Shown here: positions 17,800-25,594 of the stretch, in pieces
Position numbering within the stretch: the first letter of the stretch is position 1
Layout of the letters: each line of letters starts with the position of its first letter
From: Nocardioides sediminis
Lineage (GTDB): Bacteria > Actinomycetota > Actinomycetes > Propionibacteriales > Nocardioidaceae
Direction: 5' to 3'
Assembly (NCBI RefSeq): GCF_003047295.1
Contig: NZ_PZYZ01000008.1
Coordinates: forward strand, 124,001-188,000
Length of the DNA stretch: 64,000 bases
Position numbers and translations under genes: made by a program
The notes under the pieces: model-generated
What the model was told of the DNA's origin: nothing
Seen by the model: only the letters and a program-made list of their open reading frames with translations
The model's database searches: none

Positions 17800-20700
17800 T
17801 CATCCCGGGCTCCCGGGACTGCGGTGCCACAGCGTGCGGGCGACCTCCGCGGTCAGGCCTCCGGGCGTCCGACGCCCGTCCCCACCGGCCGGCCGGACGT
17901 CGGCGTAGGGCGACATCCGGAAGCCGCTGGAGTGGACCAGGACCCGCCTGGGCTCGGGGTCGTCGGGGTCGCGCCAGCCCACGGGGACCCGGTCGATCTC
18001 GGCACGGACCGCCGCGAGGGCGGCGTCCCGGCGGCGCTCGCGCTGCCACAGCGCGTGCAGGTCGGGCAGGGCCCAGGCGCCGGTGGCCCGCAGGGAGACC
18101 CCACGCCGCCCGGTGCGTCGCAGCTCACCGCGGACCACGAGTAGCCACGAGTGGAAGACGGTGGCGGCGTAGGGCCCCTGGACGTCCTCGAAGAACGTGG
18201 CGTCCACCGGGCCGGTGCCGTCGTCGAGGGTGAGGAAGACGACCCGACGCCCCGACCGGATCGGCGGGGTCTGGGTGGCGACCTTGACGCCGGCGACGAG
18301 CAGCTCGGCGCGGCTGCGCCGGCGCAGCAGGTCGCGGCTGCGGGTGGTGCCGAGGGCGTCGAGGAAGTCGGCGTACGGCGCGATCGCGTGCTGGCTGACG
18401 TCGAGGCCCAGGATCTCCAGCTCGGCGCGCATCCGCTCGTCGGTGGTCATCTCGGGCAGGCCGGTGACGGGCTCGGCCGCACCCGGCTCGTCACCGAGCC
18501 GGAGCGTCAGCTGGACCGACTCGGCCGCGCGGACGGGTCGTGCCGCCTCGGACTGGGCGGCCGCCCGCACGGCCGGGTCGGAGCTGGTGCGCCGGGCCGC
18601 GTCCAGCACGGTCTGCTCGGGCCGCACCGGGGCGGAGACCCGGCGCGCCGCCAGGCCGCGGCCGCGGGACGTGCGGTCGAGCATCCGGGCGTGCCGGTCG
18701 AGCTCGGCGACCTGGAGCAGCAGGTCGCGCCGCGTCAGCCGCCCCCGCGGCCGGACCTCGTGGTCCCCCGCGGTGATCCGGTAGAGCTCGTCGAAGGCGC
18801 CGGCCAGCACGAGCCGCTCGAGCACCGGACGGGAGACCCGGGCCCGGGCGTGGAAGTCGCTGAGCGAGACGTAGGGCGTCGTGCACCCGGCCCCGGTGCC
18901 GCCCCGGGCGGAGACGATCCGGGACACCTCGGCCTCGCTGACGCCCTTGACCTCGGCGAGCGCGAGCCGGATCGCGTAGGTGTCGCCCTCGACGTGCTCG
19001 ACGACGTAGGGCGCCTCGGAGGCGTTGACGTCGAGGCCGCGCACGACGACCCCGAACTGGCGGGCGTCGTCGAGGATCAACCGCTTGGGGTACATCCCCG
19101 GGTCGTGGGTCAGCACACCGGCCAGGAAGTGCGCCGGCCAGTGGGCCTTGAGCCACGCCGACTGGTAGGTGGGCAGCGCGAATGCCGCCGCGTGCGCCTT
19201 GCAGAAGCCGAACGAGGCGAACGCCGCGACGACGTCCCACAGGCGGGACACCAGCGGGAGGTCGTAGCCGCGGGCGAGCGCGCGGGGGAAGAACCAGACC
19301 TTGGTCTCGGCCATCCCCTCGACGTCACCGAGCGCGCGGCGCTTCTCGTCGGCCTCGGCGTAGGAGACCCCGGCGAGGAGCGCGATGATCTCGATGACCT
19401 GCTCGTGGAAGACCACGACGCCCTGGGTCTGCTCGAGGATCGGGCGCAGGTCGTCGTGGATGTAGTGCACGGTCTTCCAGCCCTGCTTGGCCTCGAGGTA
19501 GGGAGTGATCATGTCGCTCTTGACCGGCCCGGGCCGGAAGAGCGAGATGTCGGTGATGATGTCGCCGAACGACTCGATGCCCGACTTGCCCACCAGCTCG
19601 CGCTGGCCCGGCGACTCGATCTGGAAGACGCCCAGGGTGCGCGCCGAGCTGATCATCGAGAAGGTCGTGCCGTCGTCGAAGGGCACCTGGACCTCGTCGT
19701 CGAGGTCGATCTCGACCCCGTCGACGCGCGAGATCTCCGCGACCGCGTGCGCCATCGCCGACTGCATGCGGATGCCGAGCACGTCGAGCTTGAGCAGCCC
19801 GAGCGCCTCCACGTCGTCCTTGTCGAACTGGCTCATCGGGAACCCGGCGTACGACGCCTCCACCGGCGTGCGGGAGAGCAGGGTGTCGTCGGAGAGGAGC
19901 ACCCCGCACGGGTGGACGGCGACGTGCCGCGGCAACCCGTCGAGCCGCTCGACCAGCCGGAACATCAGGTCGAGGCGCTCGCCAGCCAGGCCGCTGGCCC
20001 GCAGCTCGGGCAGCTCGCGCAACGCCGTGCGGGCGTCGCGCGCCCGGATGTGCGGGAACGCCTTGGCGATCGCGTCGACCTCGCCGGGCGGCATGCCGAG
20101 GGCCGCGCCGACGTCGCGGACGGCGTGCCGGACACGGTAGGTGTCCATCATCGACACGCACACGCAGCGCTCGCCGCCGTAGCGCTGCAGGATCGCCTCG
20201 TAGACCTCGAGCCGACGGGCGGACTCCACGTCGATGTCGATGTCGGGCAGCGAGGCCCGCAGCGGGGAGAGGAACCGCTCCATCAGCAGCCCGTGCCGGA
20301 TCGGGTCGACCCCGGAGACGCCGAGGAGGTAGTTGACCAGGCTGCCGGCGCCCGACCCGCGCGCGGCCCGGCGCACGCCCATCTCGCCGATGAGGTCTGT
20401 GATGTCGGCGACGGTGAGGAAGTAGGAGGCGTAGCCGAGCCCGCGGATGAGCTCGAGCTCGTCGTCGAGGCGCTTCCAGATGCGCTGGCGGGGAGCCTGG
20501 CCGTAGCGCCACCCGACGGCGGCCTCGCAGCGGGACCGCAGCATGGCGTGCGCCGACTCCGCCGACGTGCCGAGGTCCGGGAAGTGCACCTCGCCCAGCC
20601 CGAGGTCGGCGCGCGGGTCGAGCGCGCACCGGTCGGCCACCGCCCGGGTGCGCGCGAGCAGCCGACGCGCCTCGGTGCCGGTGTCGTGGGCGAGCCCGGC

Positions 20701-21576
20701 CATCCGGCACACCTCCTCGGCGACCTCCTGCATCTGCTTGCCGGACTTGAGGAAGCCCTCGGCGTTGGCTCGGTCGACGTGGCGGCGGTCGAGGGCGACA
20801 AGGCGCCTCGCCGCGTCGAGGACGTCGACGGTGGGGGCGTCGAGCCGGTCGGCGTACCGCACCGCGTTGGTCAGGACGGTGGCCAGCCCCGCGCGACGGG
20901 CGACGCCGACCATCCGGGCGGCGTGTGGGGACGTGCCCGGACCCCAGCCACCTGCGCCGCTCCCGCCACCGGGGAGCCGGTGGGAGACGAGCTCGACGAC
21001 GAGGTTGTCGCGGGGCACCACCTCGCGCCACGGCGCCAGCGCCGCCAGCGCGAGGTCGTCGCGGCGGCGGGTCGCGGCGACGCCGACCTCCGAGCCGGGG
21101 CCGAGCAGCACCACGACGTCGCCGCCGCCCAGGTGCGGGGCCAGGACCTCGATCGTGGCCACGGGCCGGCCGCGCTCGCCGGAGAGGTGGGTCTCGGAGA
21201 CCATCCGGCAGATCGCCGCCCAGCCGGCCCGGCCGCTGGCCAGGAACGTCACCCGCGGCAGGCCGCCCCGGTGGGCCGGCAGGTCGCGGTGGGCCCCGCC
21301 GCGCACCGGGGTGCGCGCCGGGACACCGCGACCGGCGGTCCCCACAGCGCCGGCGGGAGCGACCGCCAGGTCGACGCCGAGCACCGGCCGGATCCCGGCC
21401 TGCTGGCAGGCCTGGACGAACTTCACCGCACCGTAGGTGCCGTCGCGGTCGGTGAGGGCGAGCGCGTCCATCTCGTGCTCCACGGCGCGCTCGACGAGGA
21501 CGTGCGGGTGGGACGCGCCGTACTGCAGGGAGTAGCCGGAGGCCACGTGGAGATGGACGAAGGGGTCAGGCGACAC
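17800..21576 (-). CDS. dnaE2: Error-prone DNA polymerase III alpha subunit DnaE2
   Basis: DnaE2 is the C-family polymerase of the actinobacterial mutasome and causes damage-induced mutagenesis. The 1258-residue protein has an N-terminal PHP domain (FVHLHVASGYSLQYGASHP), a C-family palm with RGSGAGSLVNYLLG and the catalytic PDIDIDVE, a fingers region, tandem helix-hairpin-helix elements, and an OB fold near the C-terminus (FLTLDDGTGPVDATFFE). It is somewhat longer than many DnaE2 proteins. Its ATG overlaps the 3' end of the HEPN gene by 11 bases. It is the last gene of the DUF6504-HEPN-dnaE2 operon downstream of a LexA box, so it should be SOS-induced. Confidence 0.95.
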   Translation of the reverse strand: MSPDPFVHLHVASGYSLQYGASHPHVLVERAVEHEMDALALTDRDGTYGAVKFVQACQQAGIRPVLGVDLAVAPAGAVGTAGRGVPARTPVRGGAHRDLPAHRGGLPRVTFLASGRAGWAAICRMVSETHLSGERGRPVATIEVLAPHLGGGDVVVLLGPGSEVGVAATRRRDDLALAALAPWREVVPRDNLVVELVSHRLPGGGSGAGGWGPGTSPHAARMVGVARRAGLATVLTNAVRYADRLDAPTVDVLDAARRLVALDRRHVDRANAEGFLKSGKQMQEVAEEVCRMAGLAHDTGTEARRLLARTRAVADRCALDPRADLGLGEVHFPDLGTSAESAHAMLRSRCEAAVGWRYGQAPRQRIWKRLDDELELIRGLGYASYFLTVADITDLIGEMGVRRAARGSGAGSLVNYLLGVSGVDPIRHGLLMERFLSPLRASLPDIDIDVESARRLEVYEAILQRYGGERCVCVSMMDTYRVRHAVRDVGAALGMPPGEVDAIAKAFPHIRARDARTALRELPELRASGLAGERLDLMFRLVERLDGLPRHVAVHPCGVLLSDDTLLSRTPVEASYAGFPMSQFDKDDVEALGLLKLDVLGIRMQSAMAHAVAEISRVDGVEIDLDDEVQVPFDDGTTFSMISSARTLGVFQIESPGQRELVGKSGIESFGDIITDISLFRPGPVKSDMITPYLEAKQGWKTVHYIHDDLRPILEQTQGVVVFHEQVIEIIALLAGVSYAEADEKRRALGDVEGMAETKVWFFPRALARGYDLPLVSRLWDVVAAFASFGFCKAHAAAFALPTYQSAWLKAHWPAHFLAGVLTHDPGMYPKRLILDDARQFGVVVRGLDVNASEAPYVVEHVEGDTYAIRLALAEVKGVSEAEVSRIVSARGGTGAGCTTPYVSLSDFHARARVSRPVLERLVLAGAFDELYRITAGDHEVRPRGRLTRRDLLLQVAELDRHARMLDRTSRGRGLAARRVSAPVRPEQTVLDAARRTSSDPAVRAAAQSEAARPVRAAESVQLTLRLGDEPGAAEPVTGLPEMTTDERMRAELEILGLDVSQHAIAPYADFLDALGTTRSRDLLRRRSRAELLVAGVKVATQTPPIRSGRRVVFLTLDDGTGPVDATFFEDVQGPYAATVFHSWLLVVRGELRRTGRRGVSLRATGAWALPDLHALWQRERRRDAALAAVRAEIDRVPVGWRDPDDPEPRRVLVHSSGFRMSPYADVRPAGGDGRRTPGGLTAEVARTLWHRSPGSPG

Positions 21577-22036
21577 CGCTCTGCCCGGACACGTGGCTCG
21601 CGACCGCGGGCGCGTGCGGCACGAGCCCCAGCGACTGCTCGACCACGGCGAGGAACCGGTCGGCGTCCCGCACCAGGTCGTCGGCCTCCCGCTCGGTCAC
21701 CGCACGGGTCGAGCCGGCCTCGGCCGCGGCCCGCTTGCTCGCGCCCGCGGCGAAGAACCGGGCCCACTCCTCGAGCTCGGGGGCGACCTCGGCCAGCAGG
21801 ACCCATGCGTTCTTCTGGCGACGGGCGCGGGGGGCCGGGTGCGCGCGGGCGGCCAGCAGGGCCGCGGTCGCACGCAGGGCGGCCACGTGGGCGCAGGCGT
21901 AGCGGCTCGGCACGTCCCGGGCCGCGATCGACTCCTGCAGCGACTCGGCCGCGCGGGCGAGGTAGGCGTGGGTGGTCGCCGGCAGGAGGTGGGGGTTGAG
22001 GGTCTGGGGACCGGTCCGGGTCCAGGTCGTGGTCAT
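21566..22036 (-). CDS. SAV_6107-type HEPN domain protein
   Basis: A 156-residue all-helical protein. The core RYACAHVAALRATAALLAAR (about residues 36-55) and the KNAWVLLAEVAPELEEWARFFA segment match the SAV_6107 family, a HEPN-fold group found beside dnaE2 in actinobacteria. HEPN proteins are often nucleases or nucleotide-binding helpers; a catalytic role is not demonstrated for this branch. The start MTTTWTRTG at 22036 is 10 bases after the DUF6504 gene. The coding end overlaps dnaE2, implying coupled translation. Its link with error-prone polymerase suggests a part in damage tolerance; that is inference from context. Confidence 0.8.
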   Translation of the reverse strand: MTTTWTRTGPQTLNPHLLPATTHAYLARAAESLQESIAARDVPSRYACAHVAALRATAALLAARAHPAPRARRQKNAWVLLAEVAPELEEWARFFAAGASKRAAAEAGSTRAVTEREADDLVRDADRFLAVVEQSLGLVPHAPAVASHVSGQSGVA

Positions 22037-22046
22037 CGCACCCACC

Positions 22047-22397
22047 TCAGTCCGCGCAGCCGACGAGCTGCCAGCTGCCGTCGGCCCAGGAGAAGGACAG
22101 GTCGAACACGCCCGCGCGCTCGGCGCCGGTCGCGCCGGAGCCGCGGCCGGCCTCGACCCGCCACAGCTCGCGCTCGACGAGCAGGTCGGTCGCCGGACCG
22201 GCGTCCGCCAGCGTCGGCCCGGCACCCGCGTCGGAGCCGATCACGGCCCGGGCCCCGGCGGACTGCCACCACGGGGCGGTCTCCACCCAGTGGGCCAGCA
22301 CCGAGCGGACCTTCCACAGTCGTCCGTGCCAGAGGAACTGGTCGGGCCCCTCGGTCTCTCCCCGTCGCACCTCGACGGGGTCGTCGTACAGCCTCAT
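22047..22397 (-). CDS. DUF6504 family protein
   Basis: A 116-residue protein. The N-terminal half (RLYDDPVEVRRGE, FLWHGRLWKVRSVLAHWVETAPWW) and the C-terminal VFDLSFSWADGSWQLVG form a small beta-rich fold matching DUF6504, a family encoded with actinobacterial Y-family and DnaE2 polymerases. The conserved Trp-rich line describing a device-like fold resembles a single-domain nucleic-acid binder, but function is unknown. First gene of the damage operon, 82 bases downstream of a perfect LexA palindrome. HEPN and dnaE2 follow on the same strand with gaps of 10 and -11 bases. Confidence 0.8.
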   Translation of the reverse strand: MRLYDDPVEVRRGETEGPDQFLWHGRLWKVRSVLAHWVETAPWWQSAGARAVIGSDAGAGPTLADAGPATDLLVERELWRVEAGRGSGATGAERAGVFDLSFSWADGSWQLVGCAD

Positions 22398-22479
22398 GCG
22401 TGCCTCCTCACCGCTCGTCGACCCCGCCGCCGGCCCCGGAGGCGATGGGGGTCGAGGTCACCGCCACCGGGGCCAGGTC

Positions 22480-22493
22480 CGAACACGTGTTCG
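22480..22493. promoter_or_regulatory. LexA (SOS) box, perfect palindrome
   Basis: CGAACACGTGTTCG is an exact 14-base palindrome matching the Gram-positive/actinobacterial LexA consensus CGAAC-N4-GTTCG. It begins 10 bases downstream of the -10 of the DUF6504-HEPN-dnaE2 promoter on the minus strand, an ideal place to block transcription. It is the only such palindrome noticed in the window. Confidence 0.9.
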
Positions 22494-22503
22494 AACAAGA
22501 CCA

Positions 22504-22534
22504 AAGGTACACGCCCCCACCGACAGTGGGTCAA
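22504..22534 (-). promoter_or_regulatory. Predicted promoter of the DUF6504-HEPN-dnaE2 operon
   Basis: On the minus strand a TTGACC -35 (22529-22534) is followed after 19 bases by TACCTT (22504-22509), or after 17 bases by an overlapping TGTACC. The LexA palindrome lies just downstream, covering the likely transcription start. The leader would be about 95-100 bases. Confidence 0.6.
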
Positions 22535-22574
22535 GAGGCGGCGCGGAGATGTGGAGGAGGCAGGCGGAGGAACC

Positions 22575-23042
22575 TCAGACGGCGCGGAGGTAGGCGCTGG
22601 TGTCGCGGCGCCAGAGGAAGAACACCAGGGCGACGTTGAGCAGCATCGAGACCACCGACAGCACCACGAACAGCGTCGGCAGGTGGTTGAGCAGGCCGAG
22701 CGCGGAGACGAGGAGGCCGAAGAACGCCATCGCCGTCAGTCCCATGCGGGACCAGCCGTGCCCGTCGACCAGGAACGCCGCGAGCACCACGGCCAGCAGC
22801 AGGAAGACCACGAACGAGACCACCGCCAGCGGCACGAACTTGGGCACGATCGCCGCCGCCCGCAGCTCGTCGAGCCCCCCGGATGCCAGGAGCTCCTGGG
22901 CCGAGGAGTTGCCGCGGGCCCACGAGAGGATCACCTCGTCCTGCTGCACCCACGTGAGCAGCGCGGTCAGGGCGCTGACCCCCACGATGGCGACGAGCAC
23001 GAGCAGGGCGTTGCGGACGGAGGTGGGCACCTGGCGACGCAT
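22575..23042 (-). CDS. Four-helix membrane protein, unknown function
   Basis: A 155-residue protein beginning MRRQVPTSVRNALLV. Four hydrophobic helices are evident: about residues 11-31, 67-88, 98-116 and 120-143, with a charged loop of about 35 residues after the first. No family was recognised; it resembles small actinobacterial integral membrane proteins of unknown function. The start was chosen at 23042, where the first helix begins with a positively charged lead; the longer frame upstream is antisense to the YbaK-type gene. It is divergent from that gene with a 45-base gap and lies upstream of the LexA-controlled operon, but 177 bases of promoter region separate them. Confidence 0.7.
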   Translation of the reverse strand: MRRQVPTSVRNALLVLVAIVGVSALTALLTWVQQDEVILSWARGNSSAQELLASGGLDELRAAAIVPKFVPLAVVSFVVFLLLAVVLAAFLVDGHGWSRMGLTAMAFFGLLVSALGLLNHLPTLFVVLSVVSMLLNVALVFFLWRRDTSAYLRAV

Positions 23043-23075
23043 CAAGGCTTTTCCCCTCAGGAGGCCGACGGTGAC

Positions 23076-23081
23076 TAGGCT
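23076..23081 (+). promoter_or_regulatory. -10 element of predicted leaderless YbaK-type gene promoter
   Basis: TAGGCT with a 6-base gap to the ATG at 23088, the same arrangement as in front of many genes in this window. Confidence 0.55.
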
Positions 23082-23087
23082 CCCGGC

Positions 23088-23561
23088 ATGGCGAGCGAGC
23101 ATCCGTCGGTCATCGGATTTCGAGACGAGCTGACCCGGCGCGGTGGCACCGGCGACGTGGTCATCCTGCCCGATGCCGTCCACACCGCCGCACTCGCGGC
23201 GCAGGCGCTGGGCTGCGAGGTCGGCGCGATCGCCAACAGCCTGCTCTTCGACGCCGCCGGCGTGCCGGTCCTGGTCCTCACGTCCGGCGCGCACCGGGTC
23301 GACACCGCCCGGACGGCGGCCGCGATCGGCGTACCGTCCCTGGACCGCGCCGGCGCCGACTTCGTCCGGCGGCACACCGGGCAGGTGATCGGCGGTGTCT
23401 CCCCCTTCGACCACCCCGCCCCCATCGCCACCTGGATCGACACCGACCTGCGTGCGTACGACGTGGTCTGGGCCGCCGCGGGCCATCCCGCCGCGGTCTT
23501 CTCCACGACCTTCGACGAGCTCGTCGAGATGACCGGGGCCACCGAGATCGAGGTCGCCTGA
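23088..23561 (+). CDS. YbaK/EbsC-type aminoacyl-tRNA deacylase
   Basis: A 157-residue single-domain protein of the YbaK/ProX editing superfamily, which hydrolyses mischarged aminoacyl-tRNA. Seen: an N-terminal helix, the ILPDAVHTAALAAQALGCEVGAIANSLLF region (residues 26-54), a central VPVLVLTSGAHRVD strand-turn, and the late GQVIGGVSPFDH motif with conserved Gly-Gly. The substrate tRNA cannot be told from sequence. ATG 23088 lies six bases after a TAGGCT -10. The stop overlaps the first base of the next gene's ATG (TGATGG), so that gene is coupled. Confidence 0.87.
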   Translation: MASEHPSVIGFRDELTRRGGTGDVVILPDAVHTAALAAQALGCEVGAIANSLLFDAAGVPVLVLTSGAHRVDTARTAAAIGVPSLDRAGADFVRRHTGQVIGGVSPFDHPAPIATWIDTDLRAYDVVWAAAGHPAAVFSTTFDELVEMTGATEIEVA

Positions 23562-25480
23562 TGGAGTCCCTCTCCCTCGCGTTCACCGGTGGCTGGGCCA
23601 GCGGCGTCAACGCCTACCTGGTCGTGCTGGTGCTCGGCATCACCGACCGGGTGAACGACGTGGAGGGCATCCCCGACGTCCTCGGCCGCTGGGACGTGCT
23701 GGCGGCGGCCGGCCTGATGTTCGCCATCGAGTTCGTCGCCGACAAGGTCCCCTACGTCGACTCCACGTGGGACGCGATCTCCACCGCCATCCGGCCGACC
23801 GTCGGTGCCGTGATCGGCGTCCTGCTGGCCGGCGACGCCTCCTCCCTCGACCAGGCGGTCCTCGGGGTCGTCGGCGGCGGCACCGCCCTGCTCTCGCACC
23901 TGGTCAAGGCAGGCGGGCGCCTCGCCATCAACGGCTCCCCCGAGCCGGTCTCCAACACCGTCGCCAGCGTGACCGAGGACGTCACCGTCCTCGGCGTCGT
24001 GTGGCTCGCCGTCGAGCACCCGCAGGCGGCGGCCGTGGTCGCCGCGCTGCTGCTGGCGGGAGGACTCGTCATGCTCCTGGTCCTCGCCCGCCTCGTGCGG
24101 CGGGGCTGGCGGAGGTGGAAGCGGCGCGCGAGCCGTCCCCGACCGCGACCTAGAGTGCTCGCCATGTCACGGGTCGTGGTGGTCGGCGGGGGCTTCGGGG
24201 GACTCGCGTCGGCGGCCAGGCTGGCCAAGCTCGGCCACGAGGTGACGCTCGTCGAGCGGTCCCCGACGCTCGGGGGTGCCCTGTCGACGGTCTCGGCGGA
24301 CGGCTTCTCCTGGGACGCGGGTCCGACCACGACGCTCCTGCCCGCCGTCGTGCGCGACCTGTTCCGCAAGACCGGGCGTCCGCTGGAGCGCGAGCCCGGT
24401 GACGTCGACCTCGTCGCCCGCGACCTCGTCCGCGAGCACCGCTTCGAGGACGGGTCCGTGCTGCGGCTGCCCGGCGGCTCGCGCGCGGCGCAGCTCGCGG
24501 CCTTCGAGGACCTGGCCCCCGGCCTGGGCGAGCAGTGGGTCACCCACGTCGCGTCGTACTCCGACACCTGGGACCTGCTGCGCCGCGACTACCTCGAGCG
24601 GCCGTGGGATCCCGCCCTGGCCCCCCGGGCCCTCGACGACCTGCTCACCGGCCGCGAGATGATGCACAAGCGGCTGCGCCGGACCTTCCGGGACCAGCGG
24701 TTGCGCCTGGTCGCCGGGCACCCGTTCGTGGCCGACGGCCACGACCTGCGCGACGTGCCGTCGTGGATGGGCGTGCTCGCCTACGTGGAGCAGCGGTTCG
24801 GCGCCTGGACGGTGCCCGGCGGCCTCGCCACAGTGGGCCGGGTGCTCGCCGACCGGCTGGGCACCCGCGGCGTCACCGTGCTCACCGGGACGACGGCGCG
24901 CGACCTGGTGCTCCGCGAGGGCCGGGTGGTCGCGGTGGACACCTCCGCGGGGGCGCTCGACGCCGACCTGGTCGTCTGCGCGGTGGATCCGCGACGCCTC
25001 TCCGCCCTGGCCCGCCACGTCGAGCGCACCACGCCGGCCATCCCACCGGTGGTGTGCCACCTGGGGCTCTCCGACGCGCACGCCCTGCCGGACCTCCCGC
25101 ACGAGGTGGTGCTGCACGGTGACCCGATGCTCGTCGTGCGCACGGGCGGCCAGGCCCCGGAGGGCGGAGCCGCATGGACCGTCCACGGTCGCGGACGGCT
25201 GGCCGAGGACGTCCTCCGCGCGCTGGCGCGGCACCGGGTCGACGTCCGCGACCGGGTCGTCGTACGCGTCGACCGGTCACCGCGGGACCTCGTCGAGGAG
25301 TGGGGCGGCTCGCCCCTCGGCGTGCTGTGGCAGGGCCGCGCCACGGTGCGCCGGCGGCTGGGGCCGGCGACGCCCGTCCCGGGGGTGTACGCCGCCGGGG
25401 CGCACGCGACGCCCGGTGCCGGGCTCCCGTTCGTGGGGCTCTCGGCCGCGTTGGTCGCCCAGGCGATCGGTCCCGGCTGA
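23561..25480 (+). CDS. DUF4126 membrane protein fused in frame to a phytoene desaturase-like FAD oxidoreductase
   Basis: A continuous 639-residue frame. Residues 1-200 match DUF4126: several membrane helices, GVNAYLVVLVLGITDR and the FVADKVPYVDSTWDAI motif, ending in a basic tail. Residue 202 is a Met beginning MSRVVVVGGGFGGLASAARLAKLG, a dinucleotide-binding motif, followed by about 437 residues like FAD-dependent amine oxidases or phytoene desaturases, ending with a PGAGLPFVGLSAALVAQAI FAD motif. No stop separates the halves. A TAGAGT -10 at 24151-24156 sits seven bases before the ATG at 24164, so the oxidoreductase may also be made separately. Most relatives encode two proteins, so this may be a recent fusion or a lost stop. 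The substrate of the oxidoreductase is unknown. Confidence 0.8.
   Translation: MESLSLAFTGGWASGVNAYLVVLVLGITDRVNDVEGIPDVLGRWDVLAAAGLMFAIEFVADKVPYVDSTWDAISTAIRPTVGAVIGVLLAGDASSLDQAVLGVVGGGTALLSHLVKAGGRLAINGSPEPVSNTVASVTEDVTVLGVVWLAVEHPQAAAVVAALLLAGGLVMLLVLARLVRRGWRRWKRRASRPRPRPRVLAMSRVVVVGGGFGGLASAARLAKLGHEVTLVERSPTLGGALSTVSADGFSWDAGPTTTLLPAVVRDLFRKTGRPLEREPGDVDLVARDLVREHRFEDGSVLRLPGGSRAAQLAAFEDLAPGLGEQWVTHVASYSDTWDLLRRDYLERPWDPALAPRALDDLLTGREMMHKRLRRTFRDQRLRLVAGHPFVADGHDLRDVPSWMGVLAYVEQRFGAWTVPGGLATVGRVLADRLGTRGVTVLTGTTARDLVLREGRVVAVDTSAGALDADLVVCAVDPRRLSALARHVERTTPAIPPVVCHLGLSDAHALPDLPHEVVLHGDPMLVVRTGGQAPEGGAAWTVHGRGRLAEDVLRALARHRVDVRDRVVVRVDRSPRDLVEEWGGSPLGVLWQGRATVRRRLGPATPVPGVYAAGAHATPGAGLPFVGLSAALVAQAIGPG
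24151..24156 (+). promoter_or_regulatory. Internal -10 element before the FAD oxidoreductase part
   Basis: TAGAGT with a 7-base gap to an ATG at 24164 that begins the FAD-binding motif. Its presence inside a single long frame supports separate leaderless expression of the second half. Confidence 0.5.
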
Positions 25481-25594
25481 CCGTGGGCGGGGCCCGTCGG
25501 CCGGCGGCTGCGTGTCGTTCGGCTCTGGAGCCCCTGGCCCGCGCCCGCCAAGGTGGGCTGGGACGGCAGTCCTGGTGAGGCTGGGAGAGCGCAG
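25481..25594 (+). other. Spacer before the ABC exporter operon
   Basis: 114 bases between the fused oxidoreductase gene and the ABC ATPase gene on the same strand. It includes GGGGCCCGTCGGCCGGCGGC, a GC-rich region that could fold but is not a clean terminator. A ribosome site GGGAGAG precedes the ATG at 25595. Confidence 0.35.

Noticed and set aside
18151..21999. A plus-strand open frame of 1282 codons antisense to dnaE2
   Set aside because: No recognisable domain and repetitive Asp/Arg/Val composition; dnaE2 on the other strand has complete motifs.
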